This document shows positions 1 to 9,549 of a DNA stretch of 19,469 bases, one piece after another; positions within the stretch are counted from its first letter, which is position 1; every line of letters starts with the position of its first letter. Under the pieces are notes generated by a model, which saw only the letters and a program-made list of their open reading frames with translations, had not been told where the DNA came from and searched no databases. The stretch comes from Actinomycetota bacterium. GTDB taxonomy: Bacteria; Actinomycetota; Actinomycetes; Acidothermales; Acidothermaceae. The translations under genes and the position numbers were made by a program. The stretch spans positions 1 to 19,469 of the forward strand of contig PLCK01000291.1 in NCBI GenBank assembly GCA_003134755.1, read 5' to 3'.

Positions 1-186
1 GGCCGCCGCTACGACACCGGCGATCGTGCGGACTACCTGCGCACGGTCATCAGGCTCGCGGTCGAACGCGACGACCTCGGTCCCGAACTGCTCGCGTGGC
101 TGCGCACGTTCGTGCGGCAGCACGATGCCGACCAACAGAATGCCGACCAGCAGGACGCCGAGCGGCCGGACGTCTCGCAGGCATGA
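1..186 (+). CDS. galU: UTP-glucose-1-phosphate uridylyltransferase, C-terminal end (partial)
   Basis: Only the last 61 codons are present and the gene begins before the window. The visible tail opens with GRRYDTGDRADYLRTVIRLA, which matches the conserved end of bacterial GalU (a G-x-x-YDTGD-x-x-x-YL pattern, then a helix and an ELGP-like turn). The last ~15 residues are a low-complexity DADQQNADQQ tail. GalU makes UDP-glucose from UTP and glucose-1-phosphate in the cytosol. The stop TGA overlaps the ATG of glp as ATGA, so the two are probably translationally coupled; galU next to glp is a common actinobacterial arrangement. The call rests on a short C-terminus, but its position supports it. 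Confidence 0.85.
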   Translation, partial: GRRYDTGDRADYLRTVIRLAVERDDLGPELLAWLRTFVRQHDADQQNADQQDAERPDVSQA

Positions 187-1406
187 GGACAGTCGACGAG
201 CACTTGGCTGCGGTGCTCGGTCAGCTCGGGCCGCTGCAGGGGCTCGAAGTGAATCTGCTCGATGCGCACGGCTGCGTACTCGCCGAAGACGTCATCGCTC
301 ACCGGGCGTTACCGGGCTTCGACAACTCGTCGATGGACGGCTATGCGGTCCGGAGCGCGGATGTCGCCGGCGCGACGCCGGAGCACCCGGTCGTTCTGCC
401 CGTCATCGGCGACATCGCGGCCGGCAGCAGTGGCATCTACGCCGTCAACACCGGTTTGAGCGTGCGCATCATGACGGGGGCGCCGATCCCGGCGGGTGCA
501 GATTGCGTCATCCCCGTCGAATGGACCGACGCCGGCGTTGCCCGCGTGCGCATCGACCGCGCGCCCGAGGTGGGCCAGAACGTGCGGCGCGAGGGCGAAG
601 ACGTTACGGCAGGTGAGACGGTCCTGACCGCCGGTACGTCGCTTGGTGCACCGCAGGTCGGACTGCTCGCGGCGATCGGCCGGGCCCGGGTGCGCGTCAG
701 GCCGCGGCCGCGCGTCGTCATCTTCTCGACCGGCAATGAACTCGTCGACGTGGGCGTCGAGCCTGGCCCTGCGCAGCTGAACGAGTCGAACAGTTACGCG
801 CTTACGGCGGCGACCCGCGAGGCCGGCGGCATCGCTTACCGGGTCGGCATCGTGGCCGACGATCCGACGAAGTTGATGGCCCTCATCGAGGACCAGCTCG
901 TGCGCGCCGACCTCGTCGTCACGACCGGCGGGGTGAGCGCGGGCGCGTACGACACGGTCAAAGAAGTGCTGTCGCGCCTCGGCACCGTCGAGTTCACCAA
1001 GGTCGCGATGCAGCCGGGTATGCCGCAGGGGTTCGGTGTGGTCGGGCCCGACGCGACGCCGATCTTCACGCTGCCGGGCAATCCGGTGAGTGCGTACGTC
1101 TCGTTCGAAGTCTTCGTCCGGCCTGCGATTCGGCGCATGCTCGGCGTCCAGCCGCTGTACCGGCCGCTCGTGCGCGCAACGCTGGGCGAGGCGATCACGA
1201 AGACTGAAGGCAAGCGGGCCTACGTGCGCGCGCGCATCGAGGTGCGCGACGGTGTGTACGTCGTCGATCCGGTGGGCGGCATGGGCTCGCACTTGGTCGC
1301 CGACCTCGCGCTGGCCAACGCCTTCGTCGTGGTCCCCGAGCACGTCACGGTCGTGCCGGCCGGATCCACCGTGTCGGTGATGATGCTCGAGCGGCGGCAG
1401 TCGTGA
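183..1406 (+). CDS. glp: Gephyrin-like molybdotransferase Glp (MoeA family)
   Basis: The protein has 407 aa, normal length for the MoeA/gephyrin-E family. The MPT-binding core is visible as TTGGVSAGAYD (about residues 247-257), followed by the PGNPVS loop (298-303). The family inserts molybdenum into molybdopterin. In Actinobacteria the copy beside galU and glpR is Glp, which binds FtsZ and the membrane receptor GlpR and helps coordinate division with polar growth; I assign that role from the neighbourhood. The start at 183 gives an ATGA overlap with galU. A possible upstream ATG at 96 would lie inside galU and add an unrelated Arg/Ala-rich stretch. The stop overlaps moaC as GTGA. A plain MoeA role in cofactor synthesis cannot be excluded, given moaC and mog next door. 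Confidence 0.93.
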   Translation: MRTVDEHLAAVLGQLGPLQGLEVNLLDAHGCVLAEDVIAHRALPGFDNSSMDGYAVRSADVAGATPEHPVVLPVIGDIAAGSSGIYAVNTGLSVRIMTGAPIPAGADCVIPVEWTDAGVARVRIDRAPEVGQNVRREGEDVTAGETVLTAGTSLGAPQVGLLAAIGRARVRVRPRPRVVIFSTGNELVDVGVEPGPAQLNESNSYALTAATREAGGIAYRVGIVADDPTKLMALIEDQLVRADLVVTTGGVSAGAYDTVKEVLSRLGTVEFTKVAMQPGMPQGFGVVGPDATPIFTLPGNPVSAYVSFEVFVRPAIRRMLGVQPLYRPLVRATLGEAITKTEGKRAYVRARIEVRDGVYVVDPVGGMGSHLVADLALANAFVVVPEHVTVVPAGSTVSVMMLERRQS

Positions 1407-1888
1407 CGTCGGAACCGGCGCGTCTCACGCACGTCGACGCGAGTGGTGCAGCCCGTATGGTCGACGTCTCCGGCAAAGACATCACAGCCCGGACGGCGAC
1501 AGCATCAGGTCGCGTCATCGTCTCGGCCGAAGTCGTGCGGCTGCTTCGTGGCGACGGAGTGCCGAAGGGTGACGCGCTCGGCGTGGCCCGGCTCGCCGGA
1601 ATCCAGGGCGCGAAACGAACGCCCGATCTCATCCCACTTGCGCATCCGATCGCGCTGCACGGCGTCACGGTCGACCTCGTCGTAGACGACGACGCGGTGA
1701 CGATTTCGGCGACTGCGCGCACTGCTGACCGCACCGGCGTCGAGATGGAGGCGCTGACCGCGGTCGCGGTCGCCGGGCTTGCATTGATCGACATGGTGAA
1801 AGCGGTCGATCCGGCGGCGGTCATCACTGACGTCAGGGTCGAGGAGAAGACGGGCGGCAAGAACGGCCGCTGGTCACGGGAATCCTGA
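1403..1888 (+). CDS. moaC: Cyclic pyranopterin monophosphate synthase accessory protein MoaC
   Basis: The 161-aa length is typical of MoaC. Family motifs are intact: LTHVD near the N-terminus (8-12), KRTPDLIPLAHP (71-82; the usual Cys before His is Ala here) and TGVEMEALTA (111-120) followed by DMVKAVD (130-136). MoaC acts with MoaA in the first step of molybdenum cofactor synthesis, converting the GTP-derived intermediate to cPMP in the cytosol. It starts at GTG 1403, sharing GTGA with the end of glp, and the next gene begins 7 bp after its stop, so it belongs to the same operon. No moaA is visible in the window. Confidence 0.96.
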   Translation: MTSEPARLTHVDASGAARMVDVSGKDITARTATASGRVIVSAEVVRLLRGDGVPKGDALGVARLAGIQGAKRTPDLIPLAHPIALHGVTVDLVVDDDAVTISATARTADRTGVEMEALTAVAVAGLALIDMVKAVDPAAVITDVRVEEKTGGKNGRWSRES

Positions 1889-1895
1889 GCCGCCG

Positions 1896-2378
1896 ATGGA
1901 AGGTCCGCTGCGCGCGCTCGCTATCACCGTCTCCGACCGCGCGGCCAGCGGCGGGTACGTCGACCAGAGCGGGCCGCTGCTCGTGTCGCTGCTCGTCGAC
2001 GGTGGGTGCGAAGTCGACGGGCCATTGGTCGTTCCGGACGGCGAGCCGGTCGAGGCTGCGCTGCGGTCGGCCCTCACGAGCGGCTACGACGTGGTCGTGA
2101 CGACGGGCGGCACCGGACTGGCACCTCGGGACCAGACGCCGGAGATGACGGCACGGGTGCTCGATCGCGAGGTGCCTGGCATCGCCGAAGCGATTCGGAC
2201 GGCGGGAAGGGTCGGCGTCCCGGCTGCTGTGTTGTCCCGTGGGCTCGCCGGTGTCGCGGCGCGCACGCTGATCGTGAACCTGCCGGGGTCTCCGGGTGGG
2301 GTGCGCGACGGGATGGCGGTGCTGGCGCCCATCCTTCGGCACGCGGTCGATCAGATTGCCGGCGGAGACCATCGGTGA
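1896..2378 (+). CDS. mog: MogA/MoaB-family molybdopterin adenylyltransferase
   Basis: The 160-aa protein has the MoCF-biosynthesis fold signatures: ALAITVSDRAASG at residues 8-19, TTGGTGLAPRDQTPE (69-83) and NLPGSPGG (128-135). The family adenylylates molybdopterin before metal insertion by MoeA, or in some members has a related or structural role (MoaB). MogA and MoaB cannot be separated from sequence alone. The gene follows moaC by 7 bp and its TGA overlaps the GTG of the acetyltransferase gene as GTGA. With moaC and glp it forms a small molybdenum-cofactor block inside the galU-glp-glpR locus. Confidence 0.92.
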   Translation: MEGPLRALAITVSDRAASGGYVDQSGPLLVSLLVDGGCEVDGPLVVPDGEPVEAALRSALTSGYDVVVTTGGTGLAPRDQTPEMTARVLDREVPGIAEAIRTAGRVGVPAAVLSRGLAGVAARTLIVNLPGSPGGVRDGMAVLAPILRHAVDQIAGGDHR

Positions 2379-2998
2379 CACCTGGTTGGCCGGTGGTCCT
2401 CGAGCATGGCCCGGTGACGCTTCGACCGCTGCGGTTGCGTGATGCATCTGACTGGCGGATGGCCCGACTGGCGAACCGCGACTGGCTCGAGCCGTGGGAG
2501 GCCACGACGCCGGGTTCCGAACCCGTCGATGCAACCCGCGGTTACGCCGATGCCGTGCGTGGCTTACGTCGCGATGCTCGGCTCGGGCTGGCGTTTCCCT
2601 TTGCGTTGCTGGTGAACGACGAGTTCGCGGGCCAGCTGACCGTAGGCGCGATCGCCCGCGGATCGGCGAACTCGGCTTATCTGGGCTACTGGATCGCGCG
2701 CTCGTTCGCCGGCCGTGAGGTCGTGCCGACTGCGCTCGCGATGGTGGTCGACCACTGCTTCGGGGCTGCCGGCCTGCACCGGGTCGAGGCCAACATCAGG
2801 CCGGAGAACGTGGCCAGCCGTCGCGTCGTCGAGAAGCTCGGTTTCCGGCTCGAGGGCACCCGCGAGCGATACATCCACATCGCGGGCGCGTGGCGCGACC
2901 ACCTGTCGTATGCGATGACTGCTGAGGATGTGCCAGGCGGACTCCTCGCGCGATGGCTCGCGTCCGGCGGTGGCAGCCGGCTAGGCGCTTCGGGGTAG
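2375..2998 (+). CDS. GNAT-family N-acetyltransferase, RimJ/RimL type
   Basis: A 207-aa protein starting at GTG 2375, which overlaps the mog stop as GTGA. The RimJ/RimL pattern is clear: VTLRPLRLRDASDW near the start, GQLTVGAIARGSANSAYLGYWI in the middle, then TALAMVVDHCFGAAGLHRVEANIRPENVASRRVVEKLGF, the acetyl-CoA-binding and C-terminal signature of [ribosomal protein]-alanine N-acetyltransferases, and GTRERYIHIAGAWRDHLSYAM. The family acetylates N-termini of ribosomal or other proteins. A rimJ-type gene between glp and glpR is a standard part of this actinobacterial locus, so a different in vivo substrate is possible. An in-frame extension upstream to 2006 is open but lies inside mog and is not real. 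Confidence 0.9.
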   Translation: MTPGWPVVLEHGPVTLRPLRLRDASDWRMARLANRDWLEPWEATTPGSEPVDATRGYADAVRGLRRDARLGLAFPFALLVNDEFAGQLTVGAIARGSANSAYLGYWIARSFAGREVVPTALAMVVDHCFGAAGLHRVEANIRPENVASRRVVEKLGFRLEGTRERYIHIAGAWRDHLSYAMTAEDVPGGLLARWLASGGGSRLGASG

Positions 2999-3025
2999 CC
3001 GCTTCGGAGTAGCCGTTTCGCGCTG
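2984..3025 (+). repeat. Three imperfect 14-bp tandem units at the end of the acetyltransferase gene
   Basis: The units GGCGCTTCGGGGTA, GCCGCTTCGGAGTA and GCCGTTTCGCGCTG follow one another directly. The first contains most of the acetyltransferase stop codon (TAG at 2996-2998). It looks like a short slippage duplication at the gene end. The rest of the gap up to glpR (about 3026-3158) shows no gene or strong signal; TTGATA at 3035-3040 could be a -35 but has no convincing -10. Confidence 0.7.
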
Positions 3026-3907
3026 TCTCAAATGTTGATATCCCGACACACCACCGATGTACTCGTCACATCCGTCACTCCTGTCTAGCGTGACGAAGCG
3101 TGAGGACGCGACGGATACGCGACATCAGTTGTCGTACGAGCTGCTGTGTGAGCAGCCGGTGAGCAGCCTCATCGTCCTCGGGATCGTCTTCATCTGGCTC
3201 CTGGTTCTGGTGCCGATGTGGCTGAATCGCCACGACGCCGACAACGCCAGTCGGTCGATGGACTCGTTCTCTACCGCGATGCGGGTGCTTTCACGACGGC
3301 CGCCCGCTCGCCCGGATCGCCGTTACGTCGTCATGCCGCGCCGCGACAGCTGGGGAGCCACCGTGGACAACAATCCCGATGCAACGACACATGGTCGTTT
3401 CGGAGGTCGTTTCGGAGCGCGGGCCGGACTGCGCCTGCCGCGGTTGACCGGACGCCGTTCCGCGGTGCCGAAGGGCAGTCGACCGATCAGCGGGCGGGCG
3501 CGGGTGCTCGCCCGCCGACGCCGCATCGCGCTCGCCTTCGCCGTGCTCACGATCGGCCTCGCCGTGTCGGCAATCGTGGTCGGGACGTCGTGGTGGCTCG
3601 AGGTCGCCGCCGACCTGCTCCTGGCCGGCTATCTCGTGCACCTTCGCAACGAGGCGATCCGGGTGTCCGACAATCGCCGGCGCCGGATGGCCCGCGCCGC
3701 CCGATTGGCCGGCGGGTCGCCGTCCATCGATCACGCCGTTCGATCGCGTCAGTCTGCTGTCGGGCGCAGCTTTATCGGTACTGGCTCGGAAGTCGGTGGC
3801 GACGCACTCGTCGGAGTCACGGCCGCGTCGGCCTCGGGCACCGCGAACGGCTCGCGCTGGGAGCCGGTGCCCGTTCCACTGCCCACGTATGTCTCGAAGC
3901 CCGTCGT

Positions 3908-6048
<2,141 letters not shown>

Positions 6049-6052
<4 letters not shown>

Positions 6053-6723
6053 GTGGCGACCTCCTGAGGGTTTGGCGTCGCTGGCGGGGTGATTGGGACA
6101 CCCCGGCGGTACGGATCGCCATCCGGATGTGCGCTGCGCGTCGTGCCTGGGGTGCAGCGCAGTCTTGGCTCTGTGAGCCCGAGCTGGTTCAGACGAACTT
6201 CGGCTGCGCTAGCTGAAACACCGAATGCGAGCGCTAGCACCCCGGGGTGTTGGAGCAGCTCGCCCCACGCCCGCTTCACGAGTCTCTTAGGCATCAACGC
6301 ACAGCCGGCGAAGTAATCGGCGGCTCGTTCGGCTTGCTCGTCGGCCGTGTGCAAGTGATCGCCGGTGTAGAGCTGGAGCGTTCGGCCGTGGTCAACGATG
6401 TGCTTGAACTCGTGAAACAACGTAAAGCGCTGTCGGGTCGCGGGTTCACTGCGGTTAAGGCAGATGACCCACGCGTCGCCACTCCAGAAGGTCAGACCTG
6501 AGGTCGGCAAGTCCCTGTAATCGACCTGGATGCGCGGGAGTTCACTGACGATCTTGCTGGGCACCGCCGAGCCGTTGATGCCAGAGATCTCCAGTAATCG
6601 GTTGGCTTGCAGTTCGGCGATGCGGAGAGCTTCGTAAAAGGTCAGCGCACGCTGCGGCATGACCGAGCGGACCAACGCCAGGATGCTGCTCTCATTGGTT
6701 GGGTTGATGGTGCTGCTATTCAT
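6049..6723 (-). CDS. immA: ImmA/IrrE-family metallo-endopeptidase
   Basis: A 224-aa protein with the zinc-binding HEFKH motif at His104-Glu105-Phe106-Lys107-His108, followed by AERAADYFAGCALMP with Glu132 as likely third ligand, the standard ImmA/IrrE pattern. Members of this family cleave an XRE repressor encoded next door, releasing the genes of the element on DNA damage or signalling (ICEBs1 is the model). The start at 6723 has GGAGG about 6 nt upstream. The XRE gene lies 36 bp upstream and int overlaps its stop by 4 bp, so the three genes look like one unit. The ~35 C-terminal residues are Pro/Arg-rich and may be disordered. Confidence 0.92.
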
Positions 6724-6759
6724 GGCGTCCTCCTCTCTTGATCGTGCTTTGTTAGTTCG

Positions 6760-7137
6760 TTAGTGCTCGTCTTCGCCTGTGCGGGGTCCGTCAGTGCCGT
6801 ATCGCTTCGCTATCTTGGTGAAGCTTCGCTCAATCTCGGCGACGGCACCGGATGGTAGATCGTGGTACTTCGCTCGAAGGTATGGGCGGAAGCTCGGTAG
6901 CTCATTCGGAGCGGCGTAGCCGGCGAACCCGAACACGTCGGCGAGCGGCAGCTCGAGGAAGTTTGCGATGCCGGCCAGGACCTCGCCCTTTGGTGCGCTG
7001 ACCAGTCCTTGCTCCAGCCGCACGATCTGCGACATGTCGATGCCGACTTCGGCGGCAAGGGTGCGGGTGGAGATGCCGTGCGCCTCGCGTTTGTATCGCA
7101 GATACGCGCCTAGCTCCTGCGCCTGTGTCCTATTCAT
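6760..7137 (-). CDS. immR: XRE-family HTH transcriptional regulator (ImmR-type)
   Basis: A 125-aa protein with an N-terminal Cro/CI helix-turn-helix over about residues 9-65: LGAYLRYKREAHGISTRTLAAE, then VGIDMSQIVRLEQGLVSAP. The C-terminal 50 residues would be the oligomerisation or protease-sensitive part. It sits directly upstream of immA and int, so by analogy with ICEBs1 it is probably the repressor that keeps the element quiet and the target of ImmA. A strong AAAGGAG (complement of 7146-7152) lies 8 nt before the ATG. A palindrome in its own candidate promoter suggests autoregulation. The DNA target itself is inferred. Confidence 0.9.
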   Translation of the reverse strand: MNRTQAQELGAYLRYKREAHGISTRTLAAEVGIDMSQIVRLEQGLVSAPKGEVLAGIANFLELPLADVFGFAGYAAPNELPSFRPYLRAKYHDLPSGAVAEIERSFTKIAKRYGTDGPRTGEDEH

Positions 7138-7160
7138 TCGAATAACTCCTTTGTATTTCT

Positions 7161-7189
7161 ATTCTATCAATTCCGATGCGGAATCGCAG
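7161..7189 (-). promoter_or_regulatory. Candidate promoter of the XRE-immA-int unit
   Basis: On the minus strand, CTGCGA (complement of 7184-7189) and TAGAAT (complement of 7161-7166) are separated by 17 bp, with an AT-rich stretch and a strong ribosome-binding site downstream. The -35 is a weak match, so this is a tentative assignment. Confidence 0.45.
7170..7184. promoter_or_regulatory. Palindromic operator candidate ATTCCG-ATG-CGGAAT
   Basis: A perfect inverted repeat with 6-bp arms and a 3-bp centre lies within the spacer of the candidate XRE promoter. Binding there would block the promoter, as expected for repressor autoregulation. The protein that binds it is inferred. Confidence 0.55.
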
Positions 7190-7195
7190 CACGGA

Positions 7196-7210
7196 TTGTG
7201 TATTCCACAA
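7196..7210. repeat. 15-bp element TTGTGTATTCCACAA, copy 1
   Basis: Inverted arms TTGTG/CACAA flank TATTC. The same element with one base changed occurs at 12949-12963 in the same orientation, upstream of the transfer operon. Both lie upstream of leftward promoters, so this is a candidate shared regulatory site. Confidence 0.6.
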
Positions 7211-7254
7211 CGCTTTCACTAGGCCCTCCCTTATTTATTCAGCCGAGCCTTTCC

Positions 7255-7947
7255 TTACCGGCCGTCGAATACCCACACGCCACCGTCATCGGCTTGAACG
7301 GTGTGGACGTCACCGCCGAGATGCATGTCGCGGGCGAGCGCGGCGACGTCGAACTGCACGTACGGGCGCAACGTCTCAGGCAACGCTTCATCAAGAAGTT
7401 GCTCGTAGCCGAGGTCGTCGACGAGCTGCTGCACGTAGCTCTCCAGGCTGTCGTGGTGGCCGAGGTAGGCGTCTTCGAACCTGTCGAGCGCGTCGTCGTC
7501 GCCTTCCGTTGCACTAGCCCACGCGGCGAAGGCGAGGCCGTGTTCGCCGATGCCACGGGCGAGGCGGCAGACCAGCTCGATGCTGTCGTGCTGGTGCACG
7601 GAGGCTGGTCCGAAGCCCTCAAAATCGAAGATGCCCCACTCCTCGGCGATCTCGCCAGACCGAGCCGCCCGCGGGGACGCCGCGAGCATGGTTTGGATGT
7701 CGGTGTGAACGTCAGCAGGATCGCGGGCGGCGTCGATCCAGTTGCCGTGCAGGATGCCGTTGTTGTAGTCCGACAGTGAGCCGACCCAGATCTGTGGTCG
7801 GTCTCGTAGCTTCTCGATGTGTTCCACGCCCTGTGGTCCGATGTCGACTTCGTAGATGTCGCCGACCTGCTCGTTGGGATCCCATTGCGAACCGCTGCCC
7901 GCGTTCGGCTCTTTGGGCTCTTGTGGTGGTTGCTGTTCATGATTCAT
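7255..7947 (-). CDS. ardA: Antirestriction protein ArdA
   Basis: A 230-aa acidic protein. The ArdA core is recognisable at about residues 53-112: IWVGSLSDYNNGILHGNWID, then EIAEEWGIFDFEGFGP. ArdA mimics the shape and charge of B-form DNA and inhibits type I restriction enzymes, protecting incoming plasmid or ICE DNA. The frame is open to ATG 7962, but that codon lies just before a perfect AAAGGAGGTGA ribosome-binding sequence, so I prefer ATG 7947 even though its spacing is short (4 nt from GGAGG). It is the last gene of the transfer operon, separated from the RHH gene by a 120-bp stretch of three hairpins. The next gene leftward (XRE) has its own candidate promoter. Confidence 0.9.
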   Translation of the reverse strand: MNHEQQPPQEPKEPNAGSGSQWDPNEQVGDIYEVDIGPQGVEHIEKLRDRPQIWVGSLSDYNNGILHGNWIDAARDPADVHTDIQTMLAASPRAARSGEIAEEWGIFDFEGFGPASVHQHDSIELVCRLARGIGEHGLAFAAWASATEGDDDALDRFEDAYLGHHDSLESYVQQLVDDLGYEQLLDEALPETLRPYVQFDVAALARDMHLGGDVHTVQADDGGVWVFDGR

Positions 7948-7984
7948 GTCACCTCCTTTCATTACGTACTTGTGCTTGGTGTGA

Positions 7985-8042
7985 CTGGCAGGGGCGAGCG
8001 GTGGGATGACGAAAGGTCATCTCAAACCGCTGCCCCTGCCAG
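7985..8042. repeat. 58-nt compound hairpin (11-bp GC-rich base stem)
   Basis: CTGGCAGGGGC (7985-7995) pairs perfectly with GCCCCTGCCAG (8032-8042). After a single-base bulge AGCGGT pairs with ACCGCT, and after a small internal loop GATGAC pairs with GTCATC around a GAAAG loop. It lies between the RHH gene and ardA. It has no U-tract, so it is not an obvious terminator; an origin of transfer, single-strand origin or RNA regulatory structure would all fit. Confidence 0.75.
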
Positions 8043-8046
8043 GGTT

Positions 8047-8064
8047 CGCAACCGCGAGGTTGCG
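8047..8064. repeat. Hairpin CGCAACC-GCGA-GGTTGCG
   Basis: A perfect 7-bp stem with a GCGA tetraloop (a GNRA loop when read as RNA on the plus strand). It lies 4 bp from the compound hairpin and is part of the same structured intergenic region. Confidence 0.7.
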
Positions 8065-8068
8065 GTAC

Positions 8069-8086
8069 CTGACCGGTGAGGGTCAG
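8069..8086. repeat. Hairpin CTGACC-N6-GGTCAG overlapping the RHH stop codon
   Basis: A perfect 6-bp stem whose right arm contains the TGA stop of the RHH gene (complement of 8083-8085). It could slow or partly terminate transcription between the RHH gene and ardA, but it lacks a clear U-run in the leftward direction. Confidence 0.6.
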
Positions 8087-8424
8087 CTTTCCGATGAGTC
8101 CGTGCTGCCGGGCTTGCGGCCGCGGGTGCGGCTGCTTGCGGTGTCGGTCGACGGGCCGGTTCCGAATAGGGTGGCGATGGCCTCCCTTCGGGTGACGGCT
8201 TGGCGCTCGATGTCTTCGAGCACGCTGTCGGCTTGGGCAGCGAGTTCCGGTGCTGTCTTGGCGGACGTGATGTGCGCTTCGACGGCGGTCCGAATCTCAT
8301 CGGTGATGGTGCTGCCACGCAGTTGGGCGATGAGGCTCAACTGGGCGTGCAGGTCAGGCTCGAGCCGGATGGCCAGCGTTTTCACGCCGGTTCCTCGGCT
8401 TGCTCCGTTGTCCAATGTGGACAT
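8083..8424 (-). CDS. Ribbon-helix-helix domain protein, possible relaxosome accessory
   Basis: A 113-aa protein. Residues 14-53 (VKTLAIRLEPDLHAQLSLIA, then QLRGSTITDEIRTAVEAHI) have the beta-strand plus two-helix pattern of a ribbon-helix-helix DNA-binding domain. A helical stretch (57-88) and a disordered Ser/Thr/Arg-rich tail follow. Start 8424 is chosen because GGAGGT lies about 7 nt upstream; the frame is open to 8493 but has no better site. Small RHH proteins in transfer operons often bind oriT as relaxosome accessories or act as autorepressors, and the hairpin cluster immediately downstream would be a natural target. The specific role is inferred. Confidence 0.8.
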   Translation of the reverse strand: MSTLDNGASRGTGVKTLAIRLEPDLHAQLSLIAQLRGSTITDEIRTAVEAHITSAKTAPELAAQADSVLEDIERQAVTRREAIATLFGTGPSTDTASSRTRGRKPGSTDSSES

Positions 8425-8511
8425 TGGCGCTACCTCCTCGGTGCGGGTGCGATCGGCGATCCACCTTGGTGTGGTTCGCGGTAACGACCGCATGACACCG
8501 ACGACGTGGGC

Positions 8512-9549
8512 TCACGCAGCTGCCTGTGTTGGGCTGGCTCGGGCGGCGTTCTGTATGCGTGTCTTTGCGAGCTGTGCGAAGTCGGGATTGAGTTCGATCC
8601 CGAACCAGTCACGGTGTAGATGTTGTGCGGCGACACCGGTGCTGCCAGCGCCGAAGAAAGGGTCAAGGACCAGCCCCGGTTCGCTCAGCGCCACGCACGT
8701 ACACGTGGGATGAAGTTCGTGACGGGTGGCTACCTGCCCGACGCCTGCAACCAACGCCCGCATCACTGAACGGCGCCAGGGCGCGAAGCACCGCTGACAG
8801 CGGGTTTCGGGGCAGCCGGCTCGGATGGCGCGCTCGGCGAGTGCGATCGGGAAGGTCGCATGATGGGCACCGCGGTAGTTGCTGGCGGGCAGACGCCAGA
8901 CGTCGCCGGGGTTCTTGCCGAGCGGATGACCGACACGACCAGATGCCTTCATCGCCGCCAAGCCTGACGTGTCGTCGGCGTTGGCACCGCGCCAACTTTC
9001 GCGCTTGCGGCGGCGCGGCATGCCGCGCTTGACCTTCGGTGTGGCGCTGAGGTGCGGTTCGCGGATGGCGTCGAGGTCAAAGAAGTAGCTCGGCTCTTTG
9101 ACGAACACGAGGAGCGCTTCCCAGCCGCACGCCAGCCGGTCTCGCGCCGAGGTCGGCAGGTGGTTGGTCTTGCTCCACACGATCTTGTTGCGCAGCAGCC
9201 ACCCATCCTCGACCAGGGCGAGCGCCAGCCGTTCCGGGCCAAGCAGCAAGCTCTTGCGCCCAGCACCCTGGCGGCTGTGCGTGGAGTAGGTGTCAGCGAC
9301 GTTGAGCCACAAGCTGCCAGTCGGCGTCAGGACCCGATGAACCTGCGCTGCGACGCCACGCAGTGCGGTGACCCATTCCTCAACGCCTTCTTCCAAGCCG
9401 AGCTGACCGTCGACGCGGTAGTCGCGGAGCCGGAAGTACGGCGGGCTGGTCAACACCATGTCGACACTGGCATCCGGCAACGTTGCGAGATGGTCGCGGG
9501 CGTCGCCGACCAGGACCTGATTGCGCCGGATCGTCACCGACGCCTTCAC
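8512..9549 (-). CDS. Orphan DNA (N4/N6-amino) methyltransferase, beta-class order
   Basis: A 345-aa protein. The catalytic motif TSPPY is at residues 34-38 and the AdoMet-binding DPFFGAGSTG at 296-305, i.e. catalytic motif before AdoMet motif, the order of beta-class amino-methyltransferases. SPPY fits N4-cytosine or N6-adenine modification. A Cys cluster between them (Cys246, 251, 254, 283, 285) looks like a small zinc knuckle. No restriction endonuclease is nearby, so it probably modifies element DNA to avoid host restriction or acts in regulation. Its ATG overlaps the stop of the replication-relaxation gene as ATGA. Target sequence cannot be predicted. Confidence 0.92.
   Translation of the reverse strand: MKASVTIRRNQVLVGDARDHLATLPDASVDMVLTSPPYFRLRDYRVDGQLGLEEGVEEWVTALRGVAAQVHRVLTPTGSLWLNVADTYSTHSRQGAGRKSLLLGPERLALALVEDGWLLRNKIVWSKTNHLPTSARDRLACGWEALLVFVKEPSYFFDLDAIREPHLSATPKVKRGMPRRRKRESWRGANADDTSGLAAMKASGRVGHPLGKNPGDVWRLPASNYRGAHHATFPIALAERAIRAGCPETRCQRCFAPWRRSVMRALVAGVGQVATRHELHPTCTCVALSEPGLVLDPFFGAGSTGVAAQHLHRDWFGIELNPDFAQLAKTRIQNAARASPTQAAA

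Noticed and set aside
309..1343. 344-aa antisense open frame within glp
   Set aside because: It mirrors the high-GC glp codons, has Arg/Asp/His-rich composition and no recognisable domain; the sense frame is a clear MoeA-family gene.
2006..2374. N-terminal extension of the acetyltransferase frame
   Set aside because: It lies inside mog in another frame and encodes Arg/Gly-rich noise; GTG 2375 gives the usual start and GTGA coupling.
3057..3158. Upstream start for GlpR at ATG 3057
   Set aside because: The family begins at the hydrophobic SSLIVLG segment; the added 34 residues look like untranslated sequence.
7198..7779. 193-aa plus-strand frame antisense to ardA
   Set aside because: ArdA motifs on the opposite strand are unambiguous.
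8006..8713. 235-aa plus-strand frame opposite the RHH and methyltransferase genes
   Set aside because: Shadow of high-GC coding DNA; it crosses the hairpin cluster and has no domain.
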